Positions 63,355 to 64,000 of a DNA stretch of 64,000 nucleotides are shown one piece after another. Position 1 is the first letter of the stretch; the number at the start of each line of letters is the position of its first letter. The DNA is from Brumimicrobium aurantiacum (GTDB lineage: Bacteria > Bacteroidota > Bacteroidia > Flavobacteriales_D > Crocinitomicaceae). The notes beneath the pieces were generated by a model. The model saw nothing but the letters and a program-made list of their open reading frames with translations. It made no database searches and was not told the origin of the DNA. The translations under genes and the position numbers were made by a program. The DNA lies in NCBI RefSeq assembly GCF_003402975.1, contig NZ_QURB01000009.1:124001-188000 (forward strand), given 5' to 3'.

Positions 63355-64000
63355 TTATTTTTTTATTAGTTGAATCACCGCCCATGTTTCCTTAGTGAAA
63401 ACTTGTTCAGTTTTAAAATTATATTTTTCAGCATGTGCCGAAAGTTCATCAACATCTGTTTCGAAAAAACCACTCAGGAACACAATTCCGTCTGTTTTGG
63501 TTAATGTAGCATAACTAGGCATGTGCTCTTTAAGTACATTTTTGTTGATGTTAGCAATTAAGATATCAAATTTTTCTTCAGGAACACAACCAATATCTCC
63601 TTTTATAATTTCAAAATTGCTAATGTCGTTTCTTCCACAGTTTTCAATCGCGTTTTCTACTGCGCCTTCCTCAATGTCTGTACCGAAAACTCTTGTCGCT
63701 CCTTTTAAGGAAGCTAGAATACCTAAAACTCCAGTTCCGGTTCCTACATCTAAAACACTTTTCCCTTGAAAGTCAATATCCAATAGGTTTTTACTGAGTA
63801 AATAAGTGGTTTGATGATGACCTGTACCAAAGGACATTTGTGGTTGAATTTCTATAGACATTTTGTATTGCTCCTCTTTTTCGTGAAATGGAGCGCGTAT
63901 GATTAAATCTTGATCAACCGAAACAGGAGCATAATCAGACTCCCAAACTGCATTCCAATTTTGATTTTCGATATGCTCTTTGTGAATCTTGATTTCAACT
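63355..64000 (-). CDS. prmA: Ribosomal protein L11 methyltransferase (5' end beyond window)
   Basis: SAM-dependent trimethylation of ribosomal protein L11. The SAM site is clear: VLDVGTGTGVLGILASLKGA, with MSFGTGHHQTTYLL upstream and DILIANINKNVL downstream (the NPPY-like position). The reading frame continues upstream of the Met at 63861 through NQNWNAVWESDYAPV and DLIIRAPFHE, typical PrmA sequence, to the window edge. The Met at 63861 is therefore internal and the gene is truncated only by the window. It appears to head or join the transcription unit running to the giant protein gene. Confidence 0.94.
   Translation of the reverse strand, partial: VEIKIHKEHIENQNWNAVWESDYAPVSVDQDLIIRAPFHEKEEQYKMSIEIQPQMSFGTGHHQTTYLLSKNLLDIDFQGKSVLDVGTGTGVLGILASLKGATRVFGTDIEEGAVENAIENCGRNDISNFEIIKGDIGCVPEEKFDILIANINKNVLKEHMPSYATLTKTDGIVFLSGFFETDVDELSAHAEKYNFKTEQVFTKETWAVIQLIKK

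Noticed and set aside
63355-63861. A 168-residue methyltransferase starting at the Met at 63861
   Set aside because: The same frame continues upstream with conserved PrmA sequence to the window edge, so this Met is internal.

Overview
The window looks like chromosomal DNA from a gliding or T9SS-bearing member of the Bacteroidota, most likely order Flavobacteriales (a Crocinitomicaceae/Fluviicola-type relative is my guess). The grounds are low G+C, a type IX secretion/gliding set (porP-gldK-gldL-gldM-gldN and gldB-gldC), a T9SS type-B sorted surface protein, a GLPGLI protein, and promoters with the Bacteroidota -7 box (TAnnTTTG) rather than classical -10/-35 boxes. Shine-Dalgarno sequences are mostly absent, and TTG starts occur (rsgA, a pterin synthase, nqrB). 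I saw no rRNA, tRNA, insertion sequence, prophage or CRISPR array.

Layout. 1-4.6 kb: truncated rsgA, then an outer-membrane barrel protein overlapping a GLPGLI gene. 4.7-6.4 kb: a small secreted CTD-like protein, an animal-type 6-pyruvoyltetrahydropterin synthase and folE. 6.4-9.6 kb (minus): DUF1573-vWA protein, inorganic pyrophosphatase, M23 peptidase. 9.7-13.8 kb: a large adhesin-like T9SS cargo and lnt. 13.8-17.3 kb: gldC-gldB (minus), porin-like protein, nadE, ferredoxin. 17.5-27.6 kb (minus): topA, a degenerate arginase-fold protein, porP, gldKLMN, which is the T9SS motor and ring operon. 27.8-34.8 kb (plus): miaB, a sigma-54 activator, lptE, an acidic TPR protein, secG, then groES-groEL. 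34.9-38.6 kb: gpsA, an acidic small protein, a queuosine-precursor transporter, msrB, apaG. 38.8-44.9 kb: complete nqrABCDEF sodium pump. 45-49.8 kb: purE, pterin dehydratase, a small membrane protein, and a DUF819-deacetylase-TspO operon. 50.1-64 kb (minus): prmA (truncated), a 1535-residue exported protein, plsY, and a 2661-residue exported protein.

The most unusual object is the 2661-residue protein. Its N-terminus has the TPR / PD40 propeller / regulatory-domain order known from the T9SS adaptor PorE. In place of an OmpA-type peptidoglycan-binding domain it has about 1,800 residues of helical sequence, including six near-identical 124-residue units, and then two SPOR-like domains. It sits in one tight transcription unit with plsY and a second very large exported protein of unknown function. 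Together with the porP-gldKLMN and gldBC loci this suggests a long periplasmic or envelope-spanning strut, but that is inference.

All calls come from reading the sequence and from recall of protein families. No database or structure search was run.
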